From positions 1-64,000 of the forward strand of contig CAKJZO010000024.1 of the NCBI GenBank assembly GCA_918298275.1: a stretch of DNA of 64,000 bases, written 5' to 3'. Shown here in pieces: positions 43,406 through 52,046 of this stretch (the first letter of the stretch is position 1; the number at the start of each line of letters is the position of its first letter). Position numbers and translations under genes: made by a program. The notes under the pieces are model-generated. The model did not search any database. It was not told where the DNA came from and saw nothing but the letters and a program-made list of their open reading frames with translations. The stretch is from Spirochaetota bacterium. GTDB lineage: Bacteria > Spirochaetota > Spirochaetia > Sphaerochaetales > Sphaerochaetaceae.

Positions 43406-44484
43406 TTCCTGGTTATATATCCGAGGTCACACAGCATCTCTGCTGCTTCAACTCCGCCGCCTGCAGCTCCGCGCAAGGTATTGTGGGAAAGACCGACGAA
43501 CTTCCAGTCGTAGATCGAGTCCTCGCGAAGACGTCCGATTGAGATGCCCATTCCGTTCTCGTAATTGACATCAAGAGAAACCTGAGGCCTGTTATCGTCC
43601 TCGAGATACTGGATGAACTGCTTGGGTGCTGAAGGCAGATTGTGCTCCTGCGGCAATCCCTTATAGGATCGGAGTTTCTCGATGAGGACTTCCTTTGTTA
43701 CTTTCTTTCGGAACTTGACGAATACCGTTGCAGTATGACCGTTGAGGACAGGCACTCTGATGCACTGGCTGGTGATCCTGATGCTGTCGTCCGGCACTAT
43801 CTGATTACCTTCGATATGACCGAAAACCCTAAGAGGCTCCTTTTCGGACTTCTCCTCCTCTCCTCCGATGTACGGAATGATGTTTCCGATCATTTCCGGC
43901 CAGGATTCGAAGTTCTTTCCGGCTCCGGAGATTGCCTGATAAGTTGATACGACAGCCTCAAATGGCTCGAACTCGCGCCAGGCAGCAAAAGCAGGAGTAT
44001 AGGACTGGATGGAACAATTGGGCTTTACGGCAATGAAACCGCGCTTTGTTCCGAGTCTCTTCTTCTGTGCTTCAATGATCCTGTAGTGATCGACATTGAT
44101 TTCGGGAATGACCATCGGAACATCCGGTGTCCATCTGTGTGCCGAATTGTTGGATACTACAGGGACTTCTGCACGCGCATATTCCTCTTCGATGGCCTTA
44201 ATCTCTTCCTTCTTCATGTCGACGGCAGAGAAAACGAAATCGACCTTATCAGCGATTTCCTTGACACAGGAAACATCCATGACAATGATGTTCTTCACGT
44301 TTTCGGGCATCGGGACATCTATTCTCCACTTGCCTTCTACCGCTTCTTCATATGTCTTTCCGGCTGACCTTGGACTTGCTGCCAGAACAACAATCTCAAA
44401 CCATGGGTGATTGGCAAGAAGCGTTACGAAACGCTGCCCGACCATACCTGTTGCTCCAAGTACTCCGACTTTATATTTTTCCAT
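43402..44484 (-). CDS. asd: Aspartate-semialdehyde dehydrogenase
   Basis: Reduces aspartyl phosphate to aspartate semialdehyde for lysine, diaminopimelate, threonine and methionine synthesis. It has 360 residues of the archaeal/fungal-type subfamily: YKVGVLGATGMVGQRFVTLL, nucleophile in VKPNCSIQSYTPAF, and the late HTATVFVKF and NYENGMGISIGRLREDS. First gene of an unusually mixed operon (asd, msrA, 2H, aldo/keto reductase, isomerase-like, barrel protein). AGGAGG precedes the ATG. Confidence 0.95.
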   Translation of the reverse strand: MEKYKVGVLGATGMVGQRFVTLLANHPWFEIVVLAASPRSAGKTYEEAVEGKWRIDVPMPENVKNIIVMDVSCVKEIADKVDFVFSAVDMKKEEIKAIEEEYARAEVPVVSNNSAHRWTPDVPMVIPEINVDHYRIIEAQKKRLGTKRGFIAVKPNCSIQSYTPAFAAWREFEPFEAVVSTYQAISGAGKNFESWPEMIGNIIPYIGGEEEKSEKEPLRVFGHIEGNQIVPDDSIRITSQCIRVPVLNGHTATVFVKFRKKVTKEVLIEKLRSYKGLPQEHNLPSAPKQFIQYLEDDNRPQVSLDVNYENGMGISIGRLREDSIYDWKFVGLSHNTLRGAAGGGVEAAEMLCDLGYITRK

Positions 44485-44539
44485 CTTTCAGCCTCCTGTA
44501 ACAAGTTATCTGCATCAATCTGTTACTATATACAAAAAC

Positions 44540-44568
44540 ATTGTAGCAATTATGCAGTCTTTGGTAAA
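44540..44568 (-). promoter_or_regulatory. Promoter of the asd operon
   Basis: TTTACC (44568-44563), a 17-base spacer and TACAAT (44545-44540). The leader to asd is about 50 bases and shows no riboswitch-like structure; it is too short for a lysine riboswitch. Confidence 0.55.
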
Positions 44569-44572
44569 CCTG

Positions 44573-44974
44573 TCAGTAGAGCTCGATGGTTCCCGTAAGG
44601 TTGCCTGACACGACAATACGGGCATTCTTGACTTCATAGATCTCATTTTCAGCCCATGCATGACCATACTTGAGATTCACGTTGGCAGTACCCTCTTTAA
44701 GGCACTTGAATTCAAAGGTCTCCTTCCCGCCGACTCCTGAAAGGGCGACATCTCCAGGACCGTCGACCTTGTTCTGGACATATGTTGAACCGACGTATTC
44801 GGCTACGCCGCTGTCATCCATCTTGATCATCCAGGTGCAACCTGTTGTAGGATTGGAATCAAGGGTAAGGAATACACGGTCCGTGGCAACGTTCTTGGGT
44901 GAACTTTCCTTTCCGCAGGAAACCAAGGCAAACATCAGCATTAATGCAGGCACGACAATTAAAAGCTTCTTCAT
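44573..44974 (-). CDS. Chagasin-like (I42) protease inhibitor lipoprotein
   Basis: It has 133 residues. Lipobox LVSC with C20. The chagasin signature NPTTGCTW is at 41-48 (usual NPTTGYxW), followed by GVGGKETFEFKC and YGHAWAE, the three loops that block cysteine proteases. It may protect the cell surface from host or community cysteine proteases. It lies 13 bases after the DUF4097 gene and shares its operon. Confidence 0.85.
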   Translation of the reverse strand: MKKLLIVVPALMLMFALVSCGKESSPKNVATDRVFLTLDSNPTTGCTWMIKMDDSGVAEYVGSTYVQNKVDGPGDVALSGVGGKETFEFKCLKEGTANVNLKYGHAWAENEIYEVKNARIVVSGNLTGTIELY

Positions 44975-44987
44975 ATGAAACCCCTGT

Positions 44988-45905
44988 TCAATTGTTGATT
45001 ATCAGATTTCCGCTGGTGGTTGTGATATCCATATCGCATCCGCCGGCACCGTAGACTATCTTCTTGTTCTTGACCATATAACTGTCGGCTTTAAGCTCTC
45101 CGCTGGTATGGTCAAATTCGATTGAAGCACCATTTGATGGCAACCTGGAAATATTGATGTTTCCACTTGTACATGCAATCTTGAAGCTTTCGCAGTAATC
45201 AAAGCCCAAAACAGTGTTTCCGCTTGTTGCTCCGCCCTTTAGCTCCGTAGCATGAATCCTATCCATGGTAGTATTACCGGATGTAGAACCGAATTTTATT
45301 GACTTTGACCGGATCAAAGAGACGTTCGTGTTTCCGGAAGTGGAACCGAATTCGGCACTGTCTGCATATAAGGCATCGATTGAAATCGAGCCGGATGTGG
45401 CTCCAAACTCGAATTTCCCTGCTCTGGCCGACTTCACATGATAATCGCCGCTAGTGGCACCGAAGTAAGCATTCTTTACCTCAAGATCCGTTGCAAAGGA
45501 AACATCTCCGCTCGTAACTCCGATTTCCAGATCGATACCGTATGGAATCTCGACAGAAATCTTCTTGGAATTGTTCGGAAAAGATCCGTTGTAACCGCTT
45601 TTGCAGAATTGGATCCTTAGCGTATGTCCGTCAAGGTACCAGTGCATCTTCTGGTCATCCGAGAGACCCTTTTCGTTTTCCTCGACTATGAGGGAGTTGT
45701 TCCTGCTTTGGACAACCGTGACATCTCCCGAAACATAATCGATGCAGACCTTATTCACATCGCCTGCTCTATAGGAAAAGCTTCCAATGCTGTATTTGTT
45801 TGCATCGGGATACGTGTGTCCGCTTATCTTGACGATACCTATCCTGTTGCAGCTGCAAAGGAGAAGAGCAATCAAGACAAAAAATAAAAAAAGGGTTTTC
45901 TTCAT
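44988..45905 (-). CDS. DUF4097-family beta-helix-like lipoprotein
   Basis: It has 305 residues with signal peptide MKKTLFLFFVLIALLLCSC. At least eight repeats of the form GATSGD, GSTSGN and ACTSGN every about 20 residues build the DUF4097 repeated-strand domain, presumably a beta-solenoid. The function of DUF4097 is unknown; surface location and repeats suggest adhesion or a structural role. It follows the glycosyltransferase by 27 bases. Confidence 0.88.
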   Translation of the reverse strand: MKKTLFLFFVLIALLLCSCNRIGIVKISGHTYPDANKYSIGSFSYRAGDVNKVCIDYVSGDVTVVQSRNNSLIVEENEKGLSDDQKMHWYLDGHTLRIQFCKSGYNGSFPNNSKKISVEIPYGIDLEIGVTSGDVSFATDLEVKNAYFGATSGDYHVKSARAGKFEFGATSGSISIDALYADSAEFGSTSGNTNVSLIRSKSIKFGSTSGNTTMDRIHATELKGGATSGNTVLGFDYCESFKIACTSGNINISRLPSNGASIEFDHTSGELKADSYMVKNKKIVYGAGGCDMDITTTSGNLIINN

Positions 45906-45932
45906 TGTAAACCTCTGAAATACAAATACTGA

Positions 45933-47099
45933 TCAGCTACCGTAGTGCTGTTTCAAAACATCCTCATACATCTGAATGAGTTTGTCAATCGACTTGTGGA
46001 TGTCATACTCCTTCCCCATTCCCAGGTACTTTCTGGCTTCAGTTCTGCGTTCCTGATCATGCTCGAGCCACCAGTCTATTCTGCTTGCAAGTTCCCTTTC
46101 ATTGCGGGCTCTGTACCTGCTTCTGTCGGAAAGGGCAAACTGGGAAGTTGCAGTATACTTGCCAGTGGCGATTATCGGAACAAGACCCAGCTCTATTGCT
46201 TCCATGCATGAAAGCCCCTCGACCTCGATGGTTGCACAGTGGATGTAGAGATCTGACTTGCGATAAATGGCTTCCAGTTCATCGAGATCATGGAATCCGA
46301 ATTCAACCGGATAACTGATGATTCCTTTTCTATAAAGGGCATCGGCTTTCTTTTTCAATGTTTTTTCTATCGGCCCTCGACCTGCGATTATAAGCCTGAT
46401 TCTTTTTGCAAACTTGGAATACCTCATTGCCTTAAGTAGAGTAACCTGATCCTTTTCAACTGAGTATCTTCCGGTTGAGACTATGGTAAAGGTTCCCTCG
46501 GGATCATCCGAAGCACAGATCGGAGAATTCGAATCAAGACCCTCATGAGGGATCATTCCGTTTGAAATCACACGAATCTCGGGCTTAAAATGCCACCTGA
46601 GCATGTTTTCCTTGGCATTTTCCGTAGGAACCTGCAGCATATCGCACTTGTTATAGACGCCGTTGCGCCACAGTATCATGCAAGCCGCATTGATAAGCTT
46701 GTCCCAAGTCAGATGTATTGAATGGAACAGATTCTGGGTGTGCAGATGGTATGTTGCCGTCATAGGTTTTCCGACTTTTTTTACATAGCTGGCAAGGTTT
46801 CGCTCAAGCTGAAACGGCTCTTCCATGTGGATTATATCGGCCCAATCTACTGCCTCTCTGAAGACTTCATAATCACTGGCAAAGAAAGAATACCCTTGCC
46901 TGTGGATCAGCCCGTCGAAGATGGGGAATTTCCATGGCTTGAGTTTGTATTCAGGAACAGTATCTACAGTGGGTTCAACGCCTGAAAGAACTCTGACATC
47001 AATGCCGGCTTCTTTCAGATAGGCAATAGTCCTCTGTGCAGCGGCAGACAGACCGTTCCCCTTAACATAGCAGTTGTTCACCACATAGAGAATCTTCAT
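45933..47099 (-). CDS. Glycosyltransferase family 4, probable diacylglycerol glucosyltransferase-like
   Basis: It has 388 residues with GT-B fold. MKILYVVNNCYVKGNGLSAA at the N terminus; the C domain has FTIVSTGRYSVEKDQVTLLK, RIRLIIAGRGP and the nucleotide-sugar motif EGLSCMEAIELGLVPI. Enzymes with this look make glycolipids or cell-surface glycans. No membrane segment, so it would act at the inner face. It follows the Fur-type regulator by 18 bases, part of an operon that starts with a metal exporter. Confidence 0.85.
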   Translation of the reverse strand: MKILYVVNNCYVKGNGLSAAAQRTIAYLKEAGIDVRVLSGVEPTVDTVPEYKLKPWKFPIFDGLIHRQGYSFFASDYEVFREAVDWADIIHMEEPFQLERNLASYVKKVGKPMTATYHLHTQNLFHSIHLTWDKLINAACMILWRNGVYNKCDMLQVPTENAKENMLRWHFKPEIRVISNGMIPHEGLDSNSPICASDDPEGTFTIVSTGRYSVEKDQVTLLKAMRYSKFAKRIRLIIAGRGPIEKTLKKKADALYRKGIISYPVEFGFHDLDELEAIYRKSDLYIHCATIEVEGLSCMEAIELGLVPIIATGKYTATSQFALSDRSRYRARNERELASRIDWWLEHDQERRTEARKYLGMGKEYDIHKSIDKLIQMYEDVLKQHYGS

Positions 47100-47117
47100 G
47101 TTTTCTTTATAGTTTAA

Positions 47118-47534
47118 TTATCTGCCCTTTTCAAGGCAGTTGCGGCAAACACCATAGATGATTGAGTTCTTGCACTGAATCTGAAAACCATGCTCAATAT
47201 TGACATGTTCCGCAATCTCATCCATGAAGGAGCAATCGAGGTGAATGATAGCCCCGCATTTCGTACACTGAAGGTGAAGATGTTCCTCGCAGTGATGCTC
47301 ATGATCCACATACTGGTAGACAGCTCGGGTTCCATTCTCGGCAACATATTTCATCACCTGGCCGCATTCAGTAAGTTTATCAAGATAACGGTATATAGTC
47401 GTAATATTTACTTCATTTCCGCCTTCATTGAGAACCTTGAAGATATCATTTGCATTGACAGTCCTGTCCCTGTTTTCCTTCAGTATCCCGAGTATCCTGC
47501 TTCTTGCAGCAGTATTGTAACCATTAGCCGACAT
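47118..47534 (-). CDS. Fur-family metal-dependent regulator
   Basis: It has 138 residues. Winged-helix ITTIYRYLDKLTECGQVMKY (Fur DNA-recognition helix), metal region EHHCEEHLHLQCTKCGAIIH and structural-zinc CxxC pairs (CTKC, CRNC). Whether it senses Fe, Zn, Mn or peroxide is not certain; HLHLQC and the transporter partner point to Zn- or Mn-like sensing. It is 9 bases after the transporter gene and likely represses that operon through the tandem palindrome upstream of it. Confidence 0.9.
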   Translation of the reverse strand: MSANGYNTAARSRILGILKENRDRTVNANDIFKVLNEGGNEVNITTIYRYLDKLTECGQVMKYVAENGTRAVYQYVDHEHHCEEHLHLQCTKCGAIIHLDCSFMDEIAEHVNIEHGFQIQCKNSIIYGVCRNCLEKGR

Positions 47535-47543
47535 CCAACCTCC

Positions 47544-48395
47544 TCAGAAAACCATTCCGACAAGACTGATCATTACTCCCCAGAACAGCCCGATACCGTA
47601 AAGCAAAGCCAGTATAGCTGAACTGGTCCTGATATTCCTGTTTGTTCGGAATAATACGAGTGTACCTACTCCCGCATTAACCAGTAGTCCGGCAAAAAGT
47701 GGACCTGCACCGATGATACCGTCGATATACAGTTGCGTGATGATTACGGAAGATGCACAGTTAGGTATTAGACCTACAAGAGCAGCAATCATCTCTCCTA
47801 CAACCGGCAGGGAATTGAGAAGACCGGCAAGCCTATCTTCTCCTACAAGTCCTATAATCACGTTCAGAACAAATGAAAATACAAAAACATACAGGAATAT
47901 CTCAGCTGTATGCCTGAGAGCGGAATGGAATATATTGCAATGACAATGGAAGCTACCGAATGCATCTTCTGCTTCATTTCTGGCTTCAACATCGACAACA
48001 GCTTTCTTTCTAAACACAAGGTCTACAAGATAGCCGCTTACAAGTGCTATCAGTATCTTCAGACCGACTATCTTGAGTATACGAATCACAGGAACGGCTT
48101 CCGAAATCAGAATCGGGAGCATTTCATCAGATGAAGAGAGAAAAACTGCAACAAGAGTTCCGAGAGTAATGACTTTTCCTGAGTAAAGGCTGGCACTGGC
48201 CGCTGCAAGCCCGCATTGAGGAACAGCTCCGATGAATGCTCCTGCAAGAGGCCCTACTCCTTTTGTTTTTCCGATCAGCTTAGGAAATCTGTTGCCAGCC
48301 TTATGTTCCAGAAACTCTATCAGCAGATAGATCAGATAGAGAAAGGGAATCATCTTCAGGCTGTCAATCAGTGCATCCAGAAACCAGTCAAGCAT
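47544..48395 (-). CDS. Putative heavy-metal/manganese exporter (DUF2899, ArsP_2-type)
   Basis: It has 283 residues, roughly eight to ten membrane helices. The PQCGLAAASASLYSGK and NCASSVIITQLY repeats and the His/Cys-rich cytosolic loop (SFHCHCNIFHSALRH) fit the PF11449 family, commonly annotated as putative manganese transporter or arsenic-type exporter. Exact metal unknown. The start at 48395 has GAGG 5 bases upstream; a longer frame adds 16 residues and would place the operator inside the coding sequence. Confidence 0.75.
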   Translation of the reverse strand: MLDWFLDALIDSLKMIPFLYLIYLLIEFLEHKAGNRFPKLIGKTKGVGPLAGAFIGAVPQCGLAAASASLYSGKVITLGTLVAVFLSSSDEMLPILISEAVPVIRILKIVGLKILIALVSGYLVDLVFRKKAVVDVEARNEAEDAFGSFHCHCNIFHSALRHTAEIFLYVFVFSFVLNVIIGLVGEDRLAGLLNSLPVVGEMIAALVGLIPNCASSVIITQLYIDGIIGAGPLFAGLLVNAGVGTLVLFRTNRNIRTSSAILALLYGIGLFWGVMISLVGMVF

Positions 48396-48410
48396 CAGAA
48401 CCTCAAAAAA

Positions 48411-48442
48411 TGCAAACGACTTGCAATTGCAAATCGTTTGCA
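48411..48442. promoter_or_regulatory. Tandem palindromic operator in front of metal exporter/Fur operon
   Basis: A 32-bp palindrome with a single mismatched pair, made of two 15-bp sites of the form TGCAAA-N3-YTTGCA (48411-48425 and 48428-48442). It starts next to the -10 box and runs over the expected transcription start. Likely the site of the Fur-family regulator encoded in the same operon. Confidence 0.75.
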
Positions 48443-48471
48443 AATTTATCTGATATGGAGTTGATTGTCAA
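48443..48471 (-). promoter_or_regulatory. Promoter of the metal exporter/Fur operon
   Basis: TTGACA (48471-48466), 17-base spacer, TAAATT (48448-48443). It lies directly after the MarR gene's stop; the operator abuts the -10. Confidence 0.75.
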
Positions 48472-48915
48472 TCAGTTCGAAGAATTAAAACCGCCGATTA
48501 CTTTGTAAAGAAGATAATAGAGCGTTTTTGCCTCCTGTTCGTCAAGCTTGACATTGCACCCGACTTTTGCCGGAACATCCTTGAGTTTTTCCCTGAGCTC
48601 CCATCCTGCTTCAGTAGGGCTGACCAGGACGCATCGTTCATCATCGGCTTTTCTCTCTCGACATACATAGCCGTGAGTCTCAAGCTTTTTCAGAACAGGT
48701 GTAAGTGTTCCGGAGTCCAGAAGCAATCTTTTTCCAAGCTCCGATACGGTAACACTGCCCTTTTCCCATATCACTATCATGGCAATATAGTGGGTATAGG
48801 TCAGATTATAGGGCTCCAGAAGCGGTGCGTAGCGGCGCACCAGCTCCTTGGAACACGCATAAAGCGGAAAACAGATCTGATTCTCCAGCTTGAGCTGGGG
48901 AAAATCATTATTCAT
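48472..48915 (-). CDS. MarR-family regulator, OhrR-like
   Basis: It has 147 residues. The N-terminal segment ENQICFPLYACSKELVRRYA matches the OhrR redox cysteine region (CFxLYA), and the winged helix TVSELGKRLLLDSGTLTPVLKKLE is typical. OhrR represses peroxide defence and is inactivated by organic hydroperoxide. It is 5 bases after the glutathione peroxidase, so the regulator is part of the operon it may control through the inverted repeat at 49518-49532. The start at 48915 is preferred to a TTG at 48924. Confidence 0.88.
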   Translation of the reverse strand: MNNDFPQLKLENQICFPLYACSKELVRRYAPLLEPYNLTYTHYIAMIVIWEKGSVTVSELGKRLLLDSGTLTPVLKKLETHGYVCRERKADDERCVLVSPTEAGWELREKLKDVPAKVGCNVKLDEQEAKTLYYLLYKVIGGFNSSN

Positions 48916-48920
48916 GTTCT

Positions 48921-49472
48921 TCAACCTTCCTTGACGAGTTTTTCGACAAAAGCTCTTACATTCTTCATGTCAGCGGTCGGCTCGAAACGTGCGACAACAT
49001 TGCCGTTCCTGTCGACGATGAACTTCGTGAAGTTCCATTTGATCTCACTGTTGTTCTTGTAGTCCTTATCGATTGTCTTGAGAAGCATGCTCATGGCAAG
49101 GGCCTTAGGTCCCTTTCCGAATCCCTCAAATCCTTTCTGGCTCTTGAGATACTTGAAGAGTTCTATAGCATTCTCACCGTTTACGTCACTCTTCTTCATC
49201 TGCGGGAACTGAGTATGATACTTCAGAGTGCAGAAATCATGGATTTCTTCATCGGTACCGGGAGTCTGTCCAGCGAACTGGTTGCAGGGAACATCGATTA
49301 CCTCGAATCCGAGCTCATGGAAATCCTCGTACATCTTCTCGATAGGCTCATAGTGCGGTGTGAATCCGCAACCGGTAGCCGTATTTACAACCATGATGAC
49401 TTTTCCCTGATAATCGCTGAGGCTTACCTCACTTCCGTCTCTTGCTGTTACTTTAAGATCATAGATGCTCAT
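48921..49472 (-). CDS. Glutathione peroxidase-family thiol peroxidase
   Basis: It has 183 residues. The catalytic site VVNTATGCGFTPHY uses Cys (C35), not selenocysteine, together with VPCNQFAGQTPG and IKWNFTKFIVDRNG. Such bacterial enzymes reduce hydroperoxides, usually with thioredoxin. Regulated with the MarR gene downstream. The ATG has AGGGGAG in a standard position. Confidence 0.94.
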   Translation of the reverse strand: MSIYDLKVTARDGSEVSLSDYQGKVIMVVNTATGCGFTPHYEPIEKMYEDFHELGFEVIDVPCNQFAGQTPGTDEEIHDFCTLKYHTQFPQMKKSDVNGENAIELFKYLKSQKGFEGFGKGPKALAMSMLLKTIDKDYKNNSEIKWNFTKFIVDRNGNVVARFEPTADMKNVRAFVEKLVKEG

Positions 49473-49517
49473 TGTACTCCCCTTTCCAGTTTTAACCGGT
49501 GTATGTTTTAGATTTCT

Positions 49518-49555
49518 TACAATTAGATTGTACGCAATTTAATTTCATAAGTCAA
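49518..49555 (-). promoter_or_regulatory. Promoter with OhrR-type operator in front of the peroxidase-MarR operon
   Basis: TTGACT (49555-49550), 17-base spacer, TACAAT (49532-49527). The -10 is one half of a perfect inverted repeat TACAAT-N3-ATTGTA (49518-49532), close to the known OhrR site TACAATT-AATTGTA. A repressor there would block polymerase directly. Confidence 0.78.
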
Positions 49556-49616
49556 GCTGATTCCGATATTTTTGTTTTTTCTTTTCAAACACGATTATTT
49601 GATGCATGATTCAAGC

Positions 49617-50489
49617 ATGGAAAACAGCGGTGGGAAACTAAAGATAACAATCACTATGATTATCTTCGGGACTATAGGAGTTGTCCGCAGATATATACCA
49701 TATTCATCCGCTATGATTTCCTTCTTCCGCGGCTTTCTAGCTGCACTGATTCTACTTATTCTGAGACTTATAAGTAAAAAGGAATCCGATAAGGAAGATC
49801 TCAGAAGAAATCTATTCCCGTTGATTGCTTCTGGCGCCATGATCGGCGTCAACTGGATTCTTCTGTTCGAAGCATATAGATTCACAACAATTGCAGTTGC
49901 AACAATAAGTTACTATATGGCTCCAGTATTCACAATCATTGCCTCTACATTCATTCTCAAGGAAAGAATGACAATAAGGAAAGCAATCTGTGTTGCCGTA
50001 GCGCTTCTAGGCATGGTTTTCGTTTCAGGCGTAATCGAAACCGGAATCACTGGAATCCGCGGTGTTCTCCTGGGTCTTGGTGCAGCCATACTGTATAGCG
50101 GGGATGTCATAATCAACAAGAAAATCAAAGGCGTAGACGGAACAGACCGCACAGTCATACAGATGGCAGCCGCTGCGCTGACCGTACTGCCCTATTGGCT
50201 CTTGACCGATGATTTCTCTGCTCTGGTCCTCGGAGGCCGGGACATAGCCCTGCTTCTTGTTGCATGCATAGTCTGCACCGCACTTCCATACAGCCTCTAT
50301 TTCAGTGCGATTCAGGTAGTAAAAGCACAGACTGCAGCCCTTCTGAGCTACATAGACCCGATCGTTGCCGTGCTTCTCTCAGCCTTGTTCCTCAAGGAAA
50401 AAATGAGCACGCTGACATTGATAGGAATCATCTTGGTTATAGGATCTGCTCTAATAAGCGAAACATCAAAGGAAAACGGGAATGAATAG
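49617..50489 (+). CDS. EamA/DMT-family transporter
   Basis: It has 290 residues, ten membrane helices in two EamA repeats (IIFGTIGVVRRYIPYSSAMI ... FILKERMTIRKAI and VLLGLGAAILYSGDVI ... FLKEKMSTLTLIGIILVIGS). The substrate is unknown; relatives export amino acids or metabolites. Start uncertain: an ATG at 49602 is also possible and neither has a clear ribosome site. It overlaps the phosphatase lipoprotein gene by 8 bases. Confidence 0.87.
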   Translation: MENSGGKLKITITMIIFGTIGVVRRYIPYSSAMISFFRGFLAALILLILRLISKKESDKEDLRRNLFPLIASGAMIGVNWILLFEAYRFTTIAVATISYYMAPVFTIIASTFILKERMTIRKAICVAVALLGMVFVSGVIETGITGIRGVLLGLGAAILYSGDVIINKKIKGVDGTDRTVIQMAAAALTVLPYWLLTDDFSALVLGGRDIALLLVACIVCTALPYSLYFSAIQVVKAQTAALLSYIDPIVAVLLSALFLKEKMSTLTLIGIILVIGSALISETSKENGNE

Positions 50490-51999
50490 AATCAGAAACA
50501 TCCTGGCATTGACTTTTACCGTACTGCTTCTTTCCGTATCATGCGCGGTAACATCGAAATCAAGCTATGTGCCGCCCAAGAAAAACGTAACTGTTTCACT
50601 CGGGCAATCCACGCTTATAATGCGTCCCGGTGAATCAAGAACATTCAACCCCACGTTCAAGAACGCAGAAACTCCTCCCGAATTGATTTGGACATCAAGT
50701 GATGAAAGCGTCATCAGCATCAGTCAGGACGGAACCGTCATCGCCCACAACGATACCTCCGGAAGCCTGTCGGCGCAGATCACCGCTGCAATTGCAGATA
50801 ATCCGAACATGAGGTCAGTCTGCACCATTACCGTCCTCTCACCATCGCAGGTCCACTTCCTCACCGCCGGTCCCGGAGAAGATGCCTCAACCCAGGCAGT
50901 CATTTCCTGGCACTCTGTTCGCCCGACTTCTACGCTTGTCTATGCCGATACCGCCGATCCTGAAGATATCAAGATGCTTCCCCTGGAAGGAGAACCCACT
51001 TCATCAGAATGGGCAGACCTATCTTTCATATACCGATACAAGACTGTTCTTTCAGACTTAACTCCTGATTCAACATATAGTTATTATATACTTGACGAAG
51101 ACGGTAATACTTCCGAGAAGTCCTTCTTCAAGACTGCAGGAACTGACGGCACTTTCAGCTTCGCATGGCTCAGCGATGTCCATGCAAGTACGGCAGACAG
51201 CATGAAAAACACCATTACTCTGCTTGATTATATGAAGGCCAGAAGCGATATATCTTTCTGTCTTTACACTGGAGACTATGTCAATCAGGGCCAGAGATAC
51301 AGATATTGGGAAAGCTGGACGGACAGCGGACTGCTTTCTGAAATGAGCTATTCCTTCCTTATCGGAAACCACGAATACTATCCCAACAATACACCAGAGT
51401 CCGCGACTCCCTCCTATTACCTGGATTTCGCTGCCATACCCGACAACCACGGCAACAGTGCACCTGCAGACTACTGGTTCCTCTATGACAATGTCCTTTT
51501 CATCTGCCTTGACAGCATGGCGGCAGACTTCGCCGAAGGAAACAGAATCAGAGACCGGCAGCTTGGCCTGATCAAAACGGCAATCTCTGAAGCCTGGGGT
51601 GATTTTACATACATTATCGTCGCGCAGCACTATGCATTCCTTGACGGAGATGCTGACGGTACCGGAAAGTATTCCTACTGGTATCAGGCATTCGATAATG
51701 TGGGCATAGACCTCGCCCTCTCATCCGATACACATGCCTATTCCAGATCCAAAACCTTGTTCAACGATCATGAAGACATATTCGGAACCGTGTATGTCAC
51801 AAGCCCCAAGACCGACGGCAATGAGCTTTCCGAAATTGTCAGCGATGATGAACAGCTGGGCATCAGAAGCGCTTTCAACAGCGCAGCAACAGTAACAGGC
51901 GGATGCTATATCGATGTTACGCCCGAAAAGATGACTTTGCATCTCATCAGCAAAGACGGAATTGAATACGATAGCGTTGTAATTCCTGCCCGGAGATAA
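50482..51999 (+). CDS. Surface lipoprotein with BIG2-like and purple-acid-phosphatase/calcineurin-like domains
   Basis: It has 505 residues. Lipobox SVSC near residue 20; an Ig-like (BIG2) domain (LIWTSSDESVISISQDGTVI) at about 35-115; a fibronectin-like PAP N-domain (ISWHSVRPTSTLVYADTAD); then a metallophosphoesterase with AWLSDVHAS, LYTGDYVNQG, LIGNHEYYPNN, VAQHY and SDTHAYSRS, all metal ligands present. A secreted phosphatase/nucleotidase role is likely. Translation is coupled to the DMT transporter. Confidence 0.88.
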   Translation: MNRIRNILALTFTVLLLSVSCAVTSKSSYVPPKKNVTVSLGQSTLIMRPGESRTFNPTFKNAETPPELIWTSSDESVISISQDGTVIAHNDTSGSLSAQITAAIADNPNMRSVCTITVLSPSQVHFLTAGPGEDASTQAVISWHSVRPTSTLVYADTADPEDIKMLPLEGEPTSSEWADLSFIYRYKTVLSDLTPDSTYSYYILDEDGNTSEKSFFKTAGTDGTFSFAWLSDVHASTADSMKNTITLLDYMKARSDISFCLYTGDYVNQGQRYRYWESWTDSGLLSEMSYSFLIGNHEYYPNNTPESATPSYYLDFAAIPDNHGNSAPADYWFLYDNVLFICLDSMAADFAEGNRIRDRQLGLIKTAISEAWGDFTYIIVAQHYAFLDGDADGTGKYSYWYQAFDNVGIDLALSSDTHAYSRSKTLFNDHEDIFGTVYVTSPKTDGNELSEIVSDDEQLGIRSAFNSAATVTGGCYIDVTPEKMTLHLISKDGIEYDSVVIPARR

Positions 52000-52001
52000 A
52001 A

Positions 52002-52027
52002 ATACCTCCGGCCGGAACCGGAGGTAA
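52002..52027 (-). terminator. Convergent terminator between phosphatase and lipoprotein genes
   Basis: ACCTCCGG (52004-52011), 6-base loop, CCGGAGGT (52018-52025). On the minus strand it is followed by ATTTTTA, serving the lipoprotein gene; on the plus strand by an AT-rich tail. Confidence 0.75.
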
Positions 52028-52046
52028 ATTATTCGACGACAACTGA

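Noticed and set aside
44485-44572. Lysine riboswitch upstream of asd
   Set aside because: Leader is only about 50 bases and shows no fold of that size.
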